A DNA stretch of 64,000 nucleotides from positions 1,302,001-1,366,000 of the forward strand of contig OY725504.1 in the NCBI GenBank assembly GCA_963281255.1, in the 5' to 3' direction. Positions within the stretch are counted from its first letter, which is position 1, and every line of letters begins with the position of its first letter. This DNA is from Aphrocallistes beatrix (Eukaryota > Porifera > Hexactinellida > Sceptrulophora > Aphrocallistidae). Below the pieces are notes generated by a model that searched no databases, was not told the origin of the DNA, and saw only the letters and a program-made list of their open reading frames with translations. Below, piece by piece: positions 9,535-44,394 of this stretch. Position numbers and translations under genes: made by a program.

Positions 9535-11875
9535 TCAATTTTTGTTAGAATCACTGTTAAAAGGGGAGCTACGATTTGATGTAACGCCATTCGTCCATCA
9601 TCATTTGCTCTGGCTGGAAGTGAATTGAATAACTGTTTCATGGAATTGCTTTTAAGAAATATTTGTTGAAGTTCATTTTTAGGAATATATCCCCCCTTAG
9701 ACAATAATACTAGTATTTCTCGCTCCCTTTTAGTGAGTATTGAGCACTGAAAGATTCCATATAATGGTGAGGGGTAGCTTAGTAAACTTATAAGACTACT
9801 TACGCCAGGGAAGTCGTCATGAATTTTCCTCCATCCGTCTGTTTCCACGCTACTATACAATATATAGTCCTTATTACTGATAAAATCCAACATTTCAAAA
9901 AAATTGGTTTTCGTCAAACCCATCAAACTATAGTCTTTTAACTTTTTTCTTGTCGCAGAATTAGAGATGAATACGCGATCACTAGTTGGGATGAGATTAA
10001 AATGTTGTTCTTTATCCTTCGAATGAGAGATTTCAGGGATATGTTTCAGAGTTCCCAGTGTTACACCATCCATTATTACTACTTCTGGGTTATCCTTACA
10101 CATAGGACAAGTGAAATTCGCTTTGTAGTCAATTCTAACCATCCTTAAGTATGCATTCCACCCGTGTTTAAGAATGTGATACAGGTACTTAGTTTTCCTT
10201 CCTAGCCTCTCCATAACATTATTCTTTGCACTAGAAAAAAATTCAATTAGATTCATGTACTACTACTAAATAATGGTATTATTATTACACCCGGTTAGTG
10301 CGTACATTTTTATGTCTCCTATGCAAGCACGCACTACCCGAGTTCTCTAGTAATTCGGGAGCAATTCTTACCTTAGATAACCGTGTAGTGTGTTTCTAGA
10401 TGAAGTCATAAATTCGCTATACTCATAGAGCAAGTCATAATGTAAGAAGTATCTGTTGTTAATGTTCAGCAAAAGTCTTGAACTGCCATCAAAATATGCT
10501 CTACACTTGCAAGTACCTTCGCATATAGAACTATAAACTGAACAAATATATAATAACATGAACTATGAGCAGGTTGTGAAGCAAGATTTTGGTTATAATC
10601 TTCCTTTATGTTCAGCTAGCTCAACAACAGTCTTTGCTGTATATAGAATGAGCCCTCTTCTCTCCAATGAAATCTTCTCTTTGCTAAATTTATAGTTATA
10701 TTCACAAAGTTCCTTTTCCGGAAGTAGTTCTATCGGTAAATTCAGGTTGTTACATAGTTGTTGCTCTTCATAGAGATTGGACATGCTTTCATCAAATGAG
10801 ACAGGTATTGATATATTAGATACTACTGGATATTGAATTTCTTTCTGATCTGCTGTTAGTTCGTTGAAATTGTTTTCAGGTAAAATCTTTTTCATAGTGG
10901 CTGACTTACTACACTTACCCAAACATGTATCACAGAACCACTTCACTTCCTTCTTGTAGAAGATATGAAAATCCATATTGTCAATTAGAAATATTGTTGA
11001 CAAAGAGAGAGTAAAAACGTAGAAATATTGGCATATTTGGGTTGGCATAGAATTAGATGCTCGTTAATTAAGCATTGCTCGAAGGCTTGAATGTGAATAC
11101 AATTGTGATCACAACATTTCAAACATGATTCTGCGACTGTATCGATCACAACCATTCTTTTCGTTAGTTTGACTTTTTCTAAAATATACAAATGCTTAGT
11201 TAAGGAGCTCATTAAATAACATTTCGATTTCAAATTACGCAGAATGTGAATAGAACACATACCTGTCTTAGTCAATTCGAAATCTGATACAACTGCGAAT
11301 ACTGTCTCACACAATAGCCATGCCTTAGATTCTACAATCAAGAGGGCTGTATATTGGTCAGAGGTTGATATTGGTAAAGTTGATATTTCTTCATCATCAG
11401 ATTGGGATAAGTCCGAACCATGATTGGTGCCTATGATTATAAAAGAGCATTAATTAAGCATTAAATATCTAACCAGAACTGAGCTAACCAGAACGGCAGA
11501 GCTTACTCTAAGATGAATATATTACTAGTGTAGGTATATTAAATTGAATTAAAAAGACAACATTTCCCCAAAATATCTCAATATGTTATGTTAAACATAA
11601 TAAATTTATTTGCCAGTATATACCCACCCACCCTACATTACTTTGGAAATTATATGGTTGCAATATTCTATTAACAACAGAACAAAATCTAACACAAAAC
11701 AAAATGCTTTATCCATCATATATTTACCTGTTTGCTGATTGATTTCAATTCTGGTTAGAGATTCATCGAAAACATATACGTTACTCGTCTCTGAACTTAA
11801 GGTTAGATGGGAGAGATGTGTTTCTTCGAATTCATCTTTTCGTTGTCTCTTCTTTGAATTGGGTATGTTAAAATT
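9489..11875 (-). CDS. Cysteine-cluster (CxC5/CxC6-like, HMGXB3-related) protein, partial model
   Basis: Exons on the minus strand: 11875..11728, 11430..11263, from 11178 (end unresolved), one ending at 10372, and the last 10230..9489 with the stop. Junctions 11728/11430, 11263/11178 and 10372/10230 are in phase with GT-AG signals. The translation has cysteine pairs in order: CLKCCDHNC with a following H, WFCDTC, CKCRAYFDG, then FTCPMCKDNPEVVIMDG. That last pattern (C-x2-C...P-x-VI-x-DG) recalls the CxC5/CxC6 clusters known from KDZ-transposase-associated proteins and animal HMGXB3-like proteins. A zinc- and DNA-related role is plausible but inferred. One junction (about 11000-10950) needs a missed intron or a frameshift. 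A further 5' exon may lie near 12137-12075. Confidence 0.55.
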
Positions 11876-12239
11876 CTATAAGTTATCTCGTCGGACATAC
11901 TACTTGTATATCAAAAAAATTTATAAAATGTAATCAATTGTTACAATTTGTGATAGCTTCAATAAACCAATACTTGTGCCAGGATGTGTCTATATATACC
12001 CCTAGTAGTGAATCATGAATTACACTAGTAGCAGTCTGGGAAGTTGGAATTATTTGTGGTAGATACTCACTCGAAGCAATTTGTTCTTGTAATATAGTAC
12101 AATTTCAGCATTTCTTTTGTGGTCTTTTGAATCTAGTCAAATGGCTAATAATTAAATTGATAGTTAAGATTTTAAGGGTTCATATAGGTTGCTATGTTGT
12201 CTAAAGTAAGAGCTAACAAAGCGCACTCGACCTTTTTCA

Positions 12240-12370
12240 GTGCGCATTCGCACTCGACTTTTCAATACCTCAAATTTTCACGCTCCTAAACACTTTCGGG
12301 TTTAAAATCATATGCCCAAAGGAGCGTCTCGCGCTCCTATATAATCCCTCGCCCCCCCCCCCCCCCCGTT
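12240..12370. repeat. Dispersed repeat fragment ending in a poly-C run
   Basis: GCACTCGACTTTTCAATACC and GGAGCGTCTCGCGCTCC blocks recur (reverse) at 54865-54940, and the first block also occurs near 8921-8940. The segment is followed by a homopolymer of about 18 C at 12351-12368. Confidence 0.55.
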
Positions 12371-13110
12371 TATTCATTTATGTTGACTTATATCGAAAGT
12401 TATATTCTAATCCTAGCTAATCTGATCGTTGTAATATGAAAAACATTAAATAAGATGTCTAACCTATCCGGACCCCAAGAGTAGAAATATAATACGTATC
12501 CTCTTCACACGATGGTCAGCTTCTGAGTTTGCTTAATCTCTCTAGGACCAATGATGTATAAAGAATAATTTGATGAGAGTGAGATCCAAATAAAAGCATT
12601 GAACACGATTATTGTTGTTATTACGGACTTCATAATTGAAGAACCATTGAGGAAATCAAACTCCAGTCCTCTTTTCCAACTGCTCGTAGAGCTCCATTTC
12701 AAGTACATTTTCAGCCGTTTGACCACAAAATTGCGTAACATAGTACTGTAGGACTTGTTTCATTAATACAGATGTGTCATAAGTTCCATCATCTCATTAA
12801 ACTTCCAAAAGAAATGGTAAAGACTACACGATTATTTCCTTATTCGCTAATGTACTATAAAATTCATTAATTTTAAATTGAATATATATTGAATGTGGCT
12901 TACAGAGCAGCTGATGTAGACACTATAGAGCTTCGCCTACAAGCTTTCAGGACTCAAATTTTTCCTGTAATCCACTCCAGTTTTCCGAAGAAAGAATCCT
13001 TCATTCTTTACTGTCTTCAAATACATTTCTAGCTCTGTAATGGACACCCATCACTCTTACACCTTTCATAATAAATTTCCAGTCAACGTTGTACATTCTT
13101 TTTAATGTTT
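12371..13110. other. Intergenic, nothing convincing
   Basis: AT-rich. A 78-codon minus-strand open frame at 12505-12741 has no recognisable domain and no splice context I trust. Confidence 0.35.
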
Positions 13111-13112
13111 CA

Positions 13113-13198
13113 GACATACCTAATTTACAGAATGGAACCATTTCCGGGAAATACTCAGATTTCCCGGAATGGTTCCGTTCCGTAAATCAGGTATGTCC
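13113..13198. repeat. Long hairpin, about 39-bp arms
   Basis: Arms 13113-13152 and 13159-13198 are reverse complements with about four differences and enclose a 6-nt loop ACTCAG. The arms contain TTTCCGGGAAAT and GGAACCATT. Confidence 0.85.
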
Positions 13199-13549
13199 AA
13201 TTTTTCTTTCATTCGATTCAGGTCCTGGATCTGTTCCCCAACCACCTCCTCTGAAGTTCTCTCCCTATACTTGTATATTAATGCCAACAATTAAACGAAA
13301 TGACGTTGCAATATCCGTGCAATAACATGATATTTTATTCTTACAAATGGCAGATTTGGTCGCTAATTTCGAAAAGTCAATTGACTAGATGCAAGATGGA
13401 AAATATCTCTGAGAAAATATTTGGAACTGCAAAATAAGAAACTCCATCAAATGCTGGATGATGAAGAGACTAGAAATCGAGTCGGTTTACGTTCCTCTGA
13501 TATAATCAAACAAGAACTGAGAATTCAATCCGGAGTACGAAACAACCTA

Positions 13550-15430
13550 TAGCGAGAGCGAATTTTTGCGAAAAATTTCCAACCATAAGATGAAATAAAG
13601 CCCATCGACTTTGATTAAGAACTGAGACAATACTTTCCTTCTAAGTCGAATGTCTGCTGTCTCATTGTAAATCCTGGCAGCGGCGAAACATTCCTTTGTC
13701 AAAGGATGGGCTTTCGTTTTGAGAAAAACGCCTTCCACAGTTTGCATTTGCTACTTCCATTCCATGTCGCCGCGCAGAATGGCATCAAATGGAACCAGGC
13801 CAGGGAAAACCGGGCGGGATTAATGAGGAGTTTATCCAACTCTGGCTTTGCCTATCCCTGCCAGTCGGTGTCAGCTGGCGTTCAGACCTATCGAAACATC
13901 TCGTCGATTCAGACGGTGAAGGACTCCGATTATCATCGGGAGTATACGTGCACATCAAAGAGATCTCTTTCGAGCAGACACTCCTCAACCTTCTCCCCCA
14001 CGCGAAAGGTCTTAAAAGTATCCACCATCCTCATGACGAGCCGTCCCGATTCCTACACAACCATTTCCTCTTACTACCAACTCAGCATCGACCGTTTTAA
14101 TCAGGTCCTCGGATTCTCCCCTGAAGACCTATACTTCCGCATCCAACTTCAACAGAACAGTGGAAACTGGATCAGTTGAAGGGTTTACTCTACCTCCACA
14201 ATCAGATGAATCAGCAGTGGAAGTGATAATGTGAGCGTGTTCACCTTCGCACTCCTGTACCTGAGTTGATCAGTTACTTCATCTCAGATGTAGTGGAGTG
14301 TTTGCATCGGCTCCAGATGTGGTATCGGCGAGGTAGCGTACCTTGGAGTGTCCAGTCGAGAACTGACCTCTTCGAAGGACATTCTGAGCGGAGTAGATCA
14401 GGCTTGTCAGTGCTTGGGCCTGGCAGAAGAGCACATTAAGAAGCTTCCTTATGGCAAAGTGGTCCGTGTGTGGTGTTTGACCATTGAAGAATTCGTCGGT
14501 GCCAGCTGGTTAAGCAATTGTCCACGGAGTGACCAACACTTAAGCACTCGTTACATCGTAAATAGTGATGATCATTTTCAGTGTTCAAAATGGTGATGAG
14601 GCTTTTGCGTGGTTTATTGTCAAAGGAAGCGGACCTGATTTTCTCAGTTTTATTAAAATTATTACCAACTACCTGCTGCACATACCAATGTTCGTCACTA
14701 CGTCTCCTCCATCCCACCCAACTACAGTTTCGATTCAAGATCCGTTTCTCCATTTCAGTTTAGTTGGTTACTGAAATACCCCTGGATACTTGATCCCTGA
14801 GCTACTTAGCAGTGAGGTTATAGGAGGCAGACTTTTCTACTCTCTCTTCTTACAGTAGAGTCCTCGAAGAGATTCAGTTACTTCTTGGCAGTAAGCTTAG
14901 TTCGCACCTTACTAGTTGTGCCCTCACAGACTGAATCAGTTCTTCTTGTGTCTTCTTTTAACTACGTATTCCGACCATCCACAAGTCTATATTTGTATAA
15001 GACAGAATTCCCGCCTAATTTTGTTCAGCAGAATACCGAATCAATTGAATTGTACTGACAACTTGATATAGTATACTCCCAAACACTCCATAGAATACGA
15101 CACCATGATCCCACTTCTCTGTATACCTTACATCCACAGTCTATCCGGACTCGAATACCTAGAGCTAAGTTATATAATCCTACAGACAGCGGACAGAAAG
15201 ACCCTTTACAAGTCCTCGATACTAACAAAACACACTGTGAGTACTGTTCTTGTCTCATTCGCAGAGTTGTACTAACTAGTTGGGATGAATTCTTCAGCTC
15301 AACAATAACTATCCTATACTAACTTAGCTCTTCGACTATGGGAGACTGAGCTACAACATGGAGATGTCACTCTCGTACAGCAGTGAGTCGACTCAGATCA
15401 TCAGTCTACTTGGATGCGTATCTCAAGTTC
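13550..15430. other. GC-richer block of unknown origin
   Basis: About 1.9 kb with clearly higher GC than its flanks and several medium open frames on both strands (for example 13706-14179 and 14348-14596 on plus, 14436-14753 on minus), none with a domain I recognise. It resembles a decayed mobile element or an old gene fragment. No terminal repeats were found. Confidence 0.35.
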
Positions 15431-16641
15431 ACTAGATGGTATTGTGTGGCTATATCTGTGTATTTGAGCATTTCACTTTATTTCATATTTCCATAATGAA
15501 TGTTTATATTATTATTCCACTAAACTGGAAAACAGGAATATATCTGTATTACCAATTATGTAGTAGTATTTAATTAATACAGTTGCGTTTCAGGCTGTAA
15601 GAAGGGTTCTATTTTACAGTTTATGCATTGCCTGTGATAAGTGGTCAAAGATATAATGTAAGCAACCAATTTGATAGATAAATTCAAGTAGGGCCATACT
15701 CTCGCAATGGAAATATGCTTACAGAGATAGCCTACTGGTCATGATGAGTCAAACCACTCGTCTTAAGAAATCCTGTTTTTATTTAGTTTTCTGGTCAGCC
15801 GGTTTTGTACCACAAACCTGGTCACTTGGCCTGGGGTGTTACGTAGGGCGCCTAAGGCAGGCATGAATGTAGGCAAACCACGCAGCAAGCGAAGCGCCGT
15901 GAATTTATGATCTAATGCATAGCTCACTGTTATACAATGAATTTTGGTGTCCAGTTATGCATATAATCCTCTCTCCAAGCGTAATATTCAACACAGTCAA
16001 ACCTCTATAGCGAACACCTCTCGGGACCAGATTTTTTGTTCATCATATCGAGGTGTTGATTACTAGGTATAGTGGGAGGTTCTTGTTGACATCGTTGAAA
16101 TATTAAAATATATTGAAAATAGTGTCCACTATTTCGAGATGTTCACTGTTCACTCACGAGAGGTAATCACTCTTGGAGGTTTAAGGGAATCTCCCTAAAT
16201 GGTTGAATAGCAACAGTATGCCTTTGTACGTATTAGCTCGAGTTTTGCTTTGAACTCTATCCCTAGTACTGCACGCTGGAGATAGTCATGGTTATCGGGA
16301 TTCCTGGTATTGGCTGATGAGCTGATTCACCACTCACAATTATCCATTATGGAACTGAAAACTGGCTGACTCGATAAATACTGATTCACTCTCCCTACTG
16401 CTCCTATTTCTCAGTTGCTGATTCCAAATGACATTTGCGAGGGTTTCGATAACTTCACTTCATTTATCTAATTTTTTCTCCGAATTATAGTACCAAATAG
16501 GTTTCATTATCAATCTTTGTACGATTCAAAAAATAATGGAAATTTTATTTTCTTTCTTATTTCTATAATTTTGATAACTTATCTACTAGAATTAGGTTAG
16601 CTTAGTTTCAATTCTCATTCCACTCCCGAGCTCTAGTTGCC
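15431..16641. other. 5' flank of myosin with MITE remains
   Basis: Holds a partial terminal hairpin of the HINE-like family at about 15880-15900 and a MITE-like segment at about 15997-16185 starting CAGTCAAACCTCTATAG and ending CTTGGAGGTTTA. The sequence ACTCCCGAGCTCTAG directly before TTGCCATG could be a splice acceptor, implying an upstream 5'-UTR exon. Confidence 0.4.
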
Positions 16642-39242
<22,601 letters not shown>

Positions 39243-39901
39243 GTGAGTAATTTATTAATGTGTACTATTTATTATATTTTTATTTTACTGTGTGATTGTA
39301 CGCGTATGTGTTTATTACAGCTAGTTTAACTCATTTACAAAGACTGCATTATTGTACTACAAGTGCCTCGTTAAGTATTACATCTCGCGTAACTTGTGTA
39401 AATGTTTCAACCGGAGCCCCAATTCGGCTTGCTTGCAAATCTTGGATCTGTAGGGCCTGAAGGCGACCTGGGTTCCTCATACGCCACTAATCATGACTTA
39501 CCTCGTTTATATTCTCTTGAACGAGCGGTTTACTAACCTTATTAAGCCATGTAATACACGTAGTTTATAGTAATACTTAAATTAATGATTTGGGATGCAA
39601 TGTGACTCAGGAAATGTTTTACTCTGGCTGGGGACTACCAACTAAGAACCTCCCCAGTTTAATTGATAGATACGTCGTCGCTGATAGCTCTTTTAGAACG
39701 TTAACAGATGCACCGGATATCCGGATTTTTATGTCGCCTTACCAGATATCCGGTCCGGCCGGATAGAACTATTTATTGACAAAATGCATAAATTGATTTA
39801 TTACCTTAACAGCAGGGGTGGCGCGAGATTTTTATTATTTACTTGATATGTTTATGATTTTAAGCAGTAAACCTAATTTACTGTACTAAATAATCTTGAA
39901 G

Positions 39902-40105
39902 TAGGCTCCGCTTAATAGGGTCACTGTTTGTTGTTTAATCGGGCCACTTTTGGCAGGACCGGAATAGCTCCCACACATAGAAGCTAGTGCAAAATATTTT
40001 CGCTTAATAGGGTTCTCCGCTTAATCGGGGATTAAGCAGAGAACCCCTTAATCGGGGCATAATGTCCTCTGCCTGATGTGACCCTATTAAGCCGAGTCGA
40101 CTGTA
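39902..40105. mobile_element. Tigger/pogo-like MITE
   Basis: TAGGCTCCGCTTAATAGGGT on the left and (reverse) TACAGTCGACTCGGCTTAAT on the right share GGCTTAATAGGGTCAC-type ends, flanked by TA. The interior has further CTTAATCGGGG repeats. It lies between myosin exon 23 and the first kinase gene. Confidence 0.6.
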
Positions 40106-40634
40106 TTTCAAAAGATAACTGAATCAAGATTAAAATTTCAAACTTTTCCCAATACTTATAGCAATCGATCGAATATCAAAAATAATTTTGCTATGCAGCT
40201 GAAGGTCCATTGCTACCCATGTGCGGCCCCAGGGTATAAAACCTGGCGTTGCCCCTGCCTAACAGATTCGAAATATCTAGACTAGATCACTGGACAGCAA
40301 AATTATCTTCTAAAAATATACCTCTCCTTTTCCTTTCAATTATTCTCTGTGGTTAGCAGTCGAGATTTATGTGCTTCTAAGATTAGTAATCGAAAAGTAA
40401 ATGAAAATTCATAGACAGTGATCATGTCAGCAACTGAAATTATTTAAATAAAAAGTGAAAATAACCTCATTATAGATAGATACTTATGACGCAAATACGA
40501 GTATCAACCATTAATGAATTGAAAATTTCATAAAATAATCAAACCTTAAGATGTTATCACATTGAAATTAGTAGGCTCGCATTTCATTATTGTAGTTATT
40601 ATTATAATGTTGTATTCATGGTAGCAACACAAAC

Positions 40635-40642
40635 TATAAAAG
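40635..40642 (+). promoter_or_regulatory. TATA box of the first PKC-like gene
   Basis: TATAAAAG lies 62 bp before the end of the leader and 69 bp before the ATG at 40704. Confidence 0.5.
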
Positions 40643-40703
40643 CTTTGAATTCATTATTAGTTTTTAGTAAGCTTTGTAATAATATTACAAACAAAACATT
40701 GCA

Positions 40704-42764
40704 ATGGCAAGTTCAGATGGAAAGCCTAGTCTTAATGAGAGAGAAACTCATTCAATACGCAATGCTCGATTAGTAGCTTTTAAGGGCAAAAAGCAATTAG
40801 TAATCAAGGATCATCTTTTCGAACTTCACTTCTTCAAGCAACCTACCTACTGTTCCCATTGCACTCAGCTTATTTTCGGTCTAGGAAAAAAAGGTTATCA
40901 GTGCCTGCGATGTAAGTATGCCGTGCATAAGTATTGCATCAACTTGCTCACATTCAACTGTGCATGTTCCGATACGTTCAAATATGAAGCTGACCAGAGT
41001 GAACAGGGTGTTGAGCACGAATTCATTCCAGACTGTGAACAGACAACAGGATTTTGCGATCACTGTGGTCAAGTTATGGGTGGTATTTTTACGAAAGGAG
41101 TTAAATGTAAGGATGCTATTTGCCAAATGGTCGTGCATCCCCAATGTGCCGAGTTCGTACCTAAGAATTGTGGATTTCTACGTCACAAGAAGTTCGGTTC
41201 AATTTTATTATCGATGATATATACTGGACTCTCTGATGGTAATGTTGATCTTAAAATGACGATATTTCGTGCCAACAACCTTCTTCCTGCAGACAGTAAC
41301 GGTCTCTCGGATCCATATTGCAAAGTGAAGATATGCGATGAGAAGGGAGATGTGCTAGGGAAGGCTTCAACAAAGATCAAATGCAAGACACTCAACCCGA
41401 TTTTTGATGAAAGTTTTGAATTCACCATACGTTACTCTTCTAATGTCCGCTTGTTCCTTCGAGTCTACGACTATGATAACATGATATCAAGTGATTTTCT
41501 TGGCGGCATGTCCATGTTTTTAGACGAAGTTAAGAAATATGGAACAGGTGACAGGATGTGGTTCAACCTACTCAGTGAGGGAGTGTGGAACTCTGCTCAT
41601 GAGTTGGAGGTTATTGAGAATGCAGAAATGGAGAAAATATTTCAAAAAGTCTGCGGTCAACGAAGGGATTCGAAAATTGACTTTTTAAAACGGCAAAAAA
41701 GTCAACCTCTTTTGACAATAAATGAAGGAAATGAAATTATATCTCTTGAATCCTTTTTTCTGCTTCAAGAACTCGGATCTGGTGCATTTGGAAAGGTATA
41801 TCTGGTAAAACCTAAGTTGTCGAAGGACGAATTATACGCACTGAAGATAATTCACAAAGACTATCTTGTCGAATCAGATGCTGTTGAAAACGCAACTTTG
41901 GAAAAGGATATCCTAATCAAATATGGCCTGTCTAATTTTATTTCAAAATTAGCGGCTACATTTCAGGACGAGAACAACGTATACATGGTGATGGAATACT
42001 TGGGAGGTGGGGATTTCTTCAATCTCATCATGGCGGAGACCAGACTAACTCAGGAAAAAGCTCGGTATTACATTGCTGAAGTTTCCCTGGGCTTATTTTA
42101 TCTGCATAAAAAAGGTGTGATTCATCGCGATTTGAAGTTGGAGAACGTTATGCTTACAGTGGATAGACATGCTAAACTCATCGATTTCGGTCTATCCAGA
42201 GTGGGTGTGTTTAAAGAAAAGAATTTTGCCCACACTTATTGCGGGACGCCTACGTACATGGCTCCAGAAATGATGAACAGAGAGCCCTACGACGCTGCTG
42301 TTGACCTGTGGAGTCTCGGTATCATAACGTTTGAGTTGCTCACCGGGCTGATGCCTTACAATGGGTATGATGTCGAGACCTTGAAACCACTTGTAACTCT
42401 GCTGCCTCACTTCCCTTCCAGACTCTCCATCTCAGCTGTCGTCTTCATTTCCAAACTTCTTCAATTCAAGCCGAAGCAAAGAATCGGATACAGTACTGTA
42501 TATGGGGAAGAGCGATTCAAAAATTGCACGTTTTTCCTCGATTTTGATTGGGATAGATTAGAAGCTCATGGTCTGCCTCCTCCCGAATTGGCTTCTCTTG
42601 CAACTAAATTAGCTAAAAAGGTAGTCCCGCCCAGCCCCGGGGATGTGAAAGTAAGCACAGGAGAACCGCACCATGACTTCGTAATCGACCAGGACCTCTT
42701 TAAGTCTTTTGATTTTGTTGATCCAGGCTTCTTTTCGACGGGACAGTCCAGAATAAAAGTATAG
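40704..42764 (+). CDS. Conventional-type protein kinase C (C1-C1-C2-kinase), intronless
   Basis: 686-residue Ser/Thr kinase, full length for the family. Order: pseudosubstrate-like basic segment (about 17-30), C1A 37-86 with every zinc ligand at PKC spacing, C1B 105-156, C2 about 168-290, kinase about 350-612, C-terminal tail. C2 keeps all five calcium-binding Asp (197, 203, 256, 258, 264). Kinase residues are G-loop 358-363, K381, E400, HRD 474-476, DFG 494-496 and activation-loop T511. Diacylglycerol- and calcium-dependent membrane recruitment is therefore expected. Oddities: C1B has C-x4-C instead of C-x2-C, and the hydrophobic motif reads F-x-x-F-D-F with Asp670 replacing the phosphorylated Ser/Thr, as in atypical PKC or PKN. 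The absence of introns suggests retroposition. It lies 1.5 kb after the last visible myosin exon, same strand. Confidence 0.93.
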   Translation: MASSDGKPSLNERETHSIRNARLVAFKGKKQLVIKDHLFELHFFKQPTYCSHCTQLIFGLGKKGYQCLRCKYAVHKYCINLLTFNCACSDTFKYEADQSEQGVEHEFIPDCEQTTGFCDHCGQVMGGIFTKGVKCKDAICQMVVHPQCAEFVPKNCGFLRHKKFGSILLSMIYTGLSDGNVDLKMTIFRANNLLPADSNGLSDPYCKVKICDEKGDVLGKASTKIKCKTLNPIFDESFEFTIRYSSNVRLFLRVYDYDNMISSDFLGGMSMFLDEVKKYGTGDRMWFNLLSEGVWNSAHELEVIENAEMEKIFQKVCGQRRDSKIDFLKRQKSQPLLTINEGNEIISLESFFLLQELGSGAFGKVYLVKPKLSKDELYALKIIHKDYLVESDAVENATLEKDILIKYGLSNFISKLAATFQDENNVYMVMEYLGGGDFFNLIMAETRLTQEKARYYIAEVSLGLFYLHKKGVIHRDLKLENVMLTVDRHAKLIDFGLSRVGVFKEKNFAHTYCGTPTYMAPEMMNREPYDAAVDLWSLGIITFELLTGLMPYNGYDVETLKPLVTLLPHFPSRLSISAVVFISKLLQFKPKQRIGYSTVYGEERFKNCTFFLDFDWDRLEAHGLPPPELASLATKLAKKVVPPSPGDVKVSTGEPHHDFVIDQDLFKSFDFVDPGFFSTGQSRIKV

Positions 42765-43653
42765 CGAACCACTCAGATTATTTTCTTAGTCTCCTGCTTC
42801 TGTTAGTAGCCATCAGGTGCAGGTTTAGAGAGAACCTTATAGCATATGTAATTAAGCACTCACTCTTTCTACACACATCCACCATATTTCTTAGCTTGCT
42901 TCCTGAGAACCTTTTAGTATAACGGGTTCTTTCATTTGTGTATTTCTATATTTACCAATTATCCATTGTACATGTTTCTAGTGCTTTACAAGTCTATCCT
43001 GCAATTGATTAAACTAGTATAATGACCACCTGTGCTTTTCCATTATAACGATAACGCTTTCCTTCTGGTTGAACCCCTAGAGGGTATGCCTGAGAGTAGG
43101 GCTTTATATTACTTACATCAATCAATTGTTCAAGCAAAGAACTCGTTGTTCAATGTAGTGAAATATTCGCTATATTACAAGTATTGAGTCGATGTTTATA
43201 AAATGGATTTTAAGTGTTAATTTTAAAAGAAAATCAAGTTTAAGTTTAAGTTTTGACAAAAAATAAGTTTTCAGTTAAGTGTTCTTATCTTAAGAAACTT
43301 AGTAAATACTTTGTAAAAGCTTAGTTTATGGCTCAGTTTAAGTTTTCTTTTGAATAAGGCCCCAGGCCCTTAATCTTTCTTAGTTCTGTTGCGAAGATCC
43401 GTGAGATTCTTTTACTGGATTACCATGGATAGTTTTGTAGCGTAGAATTGTGAGATTTTGTTTCGCTTTCTCAAATGGTCTTGTGGTTCAATCTATATCG
43501 TAACTTGATAACCACCATTACAATTCATATATTCTATATTCCGTCAAATTAATTAGTTATTTTGAACACTCTTGCTCTGATTCATTTTGTTTTTGCCTGA
43601 TACTGTACTTTCCGGATTCTCATTGTAATAATAAGTAATCATCAAACCACATA
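42765..43653. other. 3' flank of the first PKC-like gene
   Basis: AT-rich, without a recognised gene or element. Confidence 0.4.
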
Positions 43654-43789
43654 CTTTCGGCAAGATGTCCTTTCGGCAAGATGTCCTTTCGGCAAAATGT
43701 CCTTTCGGCAAGATGTCCTTTCGGCAAAATGTCCTTTCGGCAAGATGTCCTTTCGGCAAGATTCTTGCGGCATGATGTCTTTCGGCAAG
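43654..43789. repeat. 16-bp tandem repeat, about seven copies
   Basis: Unit TTTCGGCAAGATGTCC with an A/G variant, decaying after 43765. Confidence 0.9.
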
Positions 43790-44394
43790 GTGGGCGGACA
43801 CGGTTTTAATAGCAGTTGCTTTTTGCTATGATGCAATTCCTGGTTTTGGAGAAATAATATCTTGCATAACCTACTCAACATATATTAAGTAGGCAATGGA
43901 TCTTGTTATTGCGCAGTATAATGATGGAAGGTTGGTTATTGAATTATCGTGGTGCTGATAAGCTTGGACCATATAAAAGGTTGTCTGAGTGCCCACGGTT
44001 TTATTCGACTCAACGCTACGTAGGACAAGGCATACTTGCTGCCGGTCACTTGTCGATTAATTTATACTTTATGAATCATGATCAGTGTCCCTTCCCTTCA
44101 TTGGTAAGAAGTGCCCCCTGTCACGAGGGTGCGCCCCCGAGTGGACTCGAGAGTTGGGAAAGCCTTATGATCCAACTAGAGGGTGCCCTTCAGCTATGTC
44201 TTATTAGCTAACCCAAAGGTGAGGCCATGTGAGGAATACTGGATAGGGGACCGGATCCATTGTGAATTTCGCTGGCACAGAGCATTATATTATTTTCCGC
44301 TTGGATTTGAAGACTTCACGCTGTGGTGATTAGTCTTGGTAAGACATGCCACCTTATCCACTCATGAAGAAAGTGCATCGGTATGAGGATTTCG
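43790..44394. other. Unassigned segment
   Basis: Slightly GC-richer than its surroundings. A 102-codon frame at 43903-44211 has no recognisable domain and I do not call it a gene. Confidence 0.35.

Noticed and set aside
12351-12368. Poly-C run as a regulatory or quadruplex element
   Set aside because: A simple homopolymer at the end of a dispersed repeat; its length is also prone to assembly error.
13706-14179. 157-codon frame considered as a retroelement fragment
   Set aside because: I looked for BEL/Pao and Gypsy motifs (catalytic YxDD, integrase HHCC) on both strands and found none.
39243-40703. Possible next myosin exon just after exon 23
   Set aside because: No stretch encoding the expected VHELEK-like heptads with an acceptor was found; the interval holds a Tigger-like MITE and AT-rich DNA.
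43903-44211. 102-codon frame
   Set aside because: No domain, no promoter or splice signals, atypical composition; not myosin rod.
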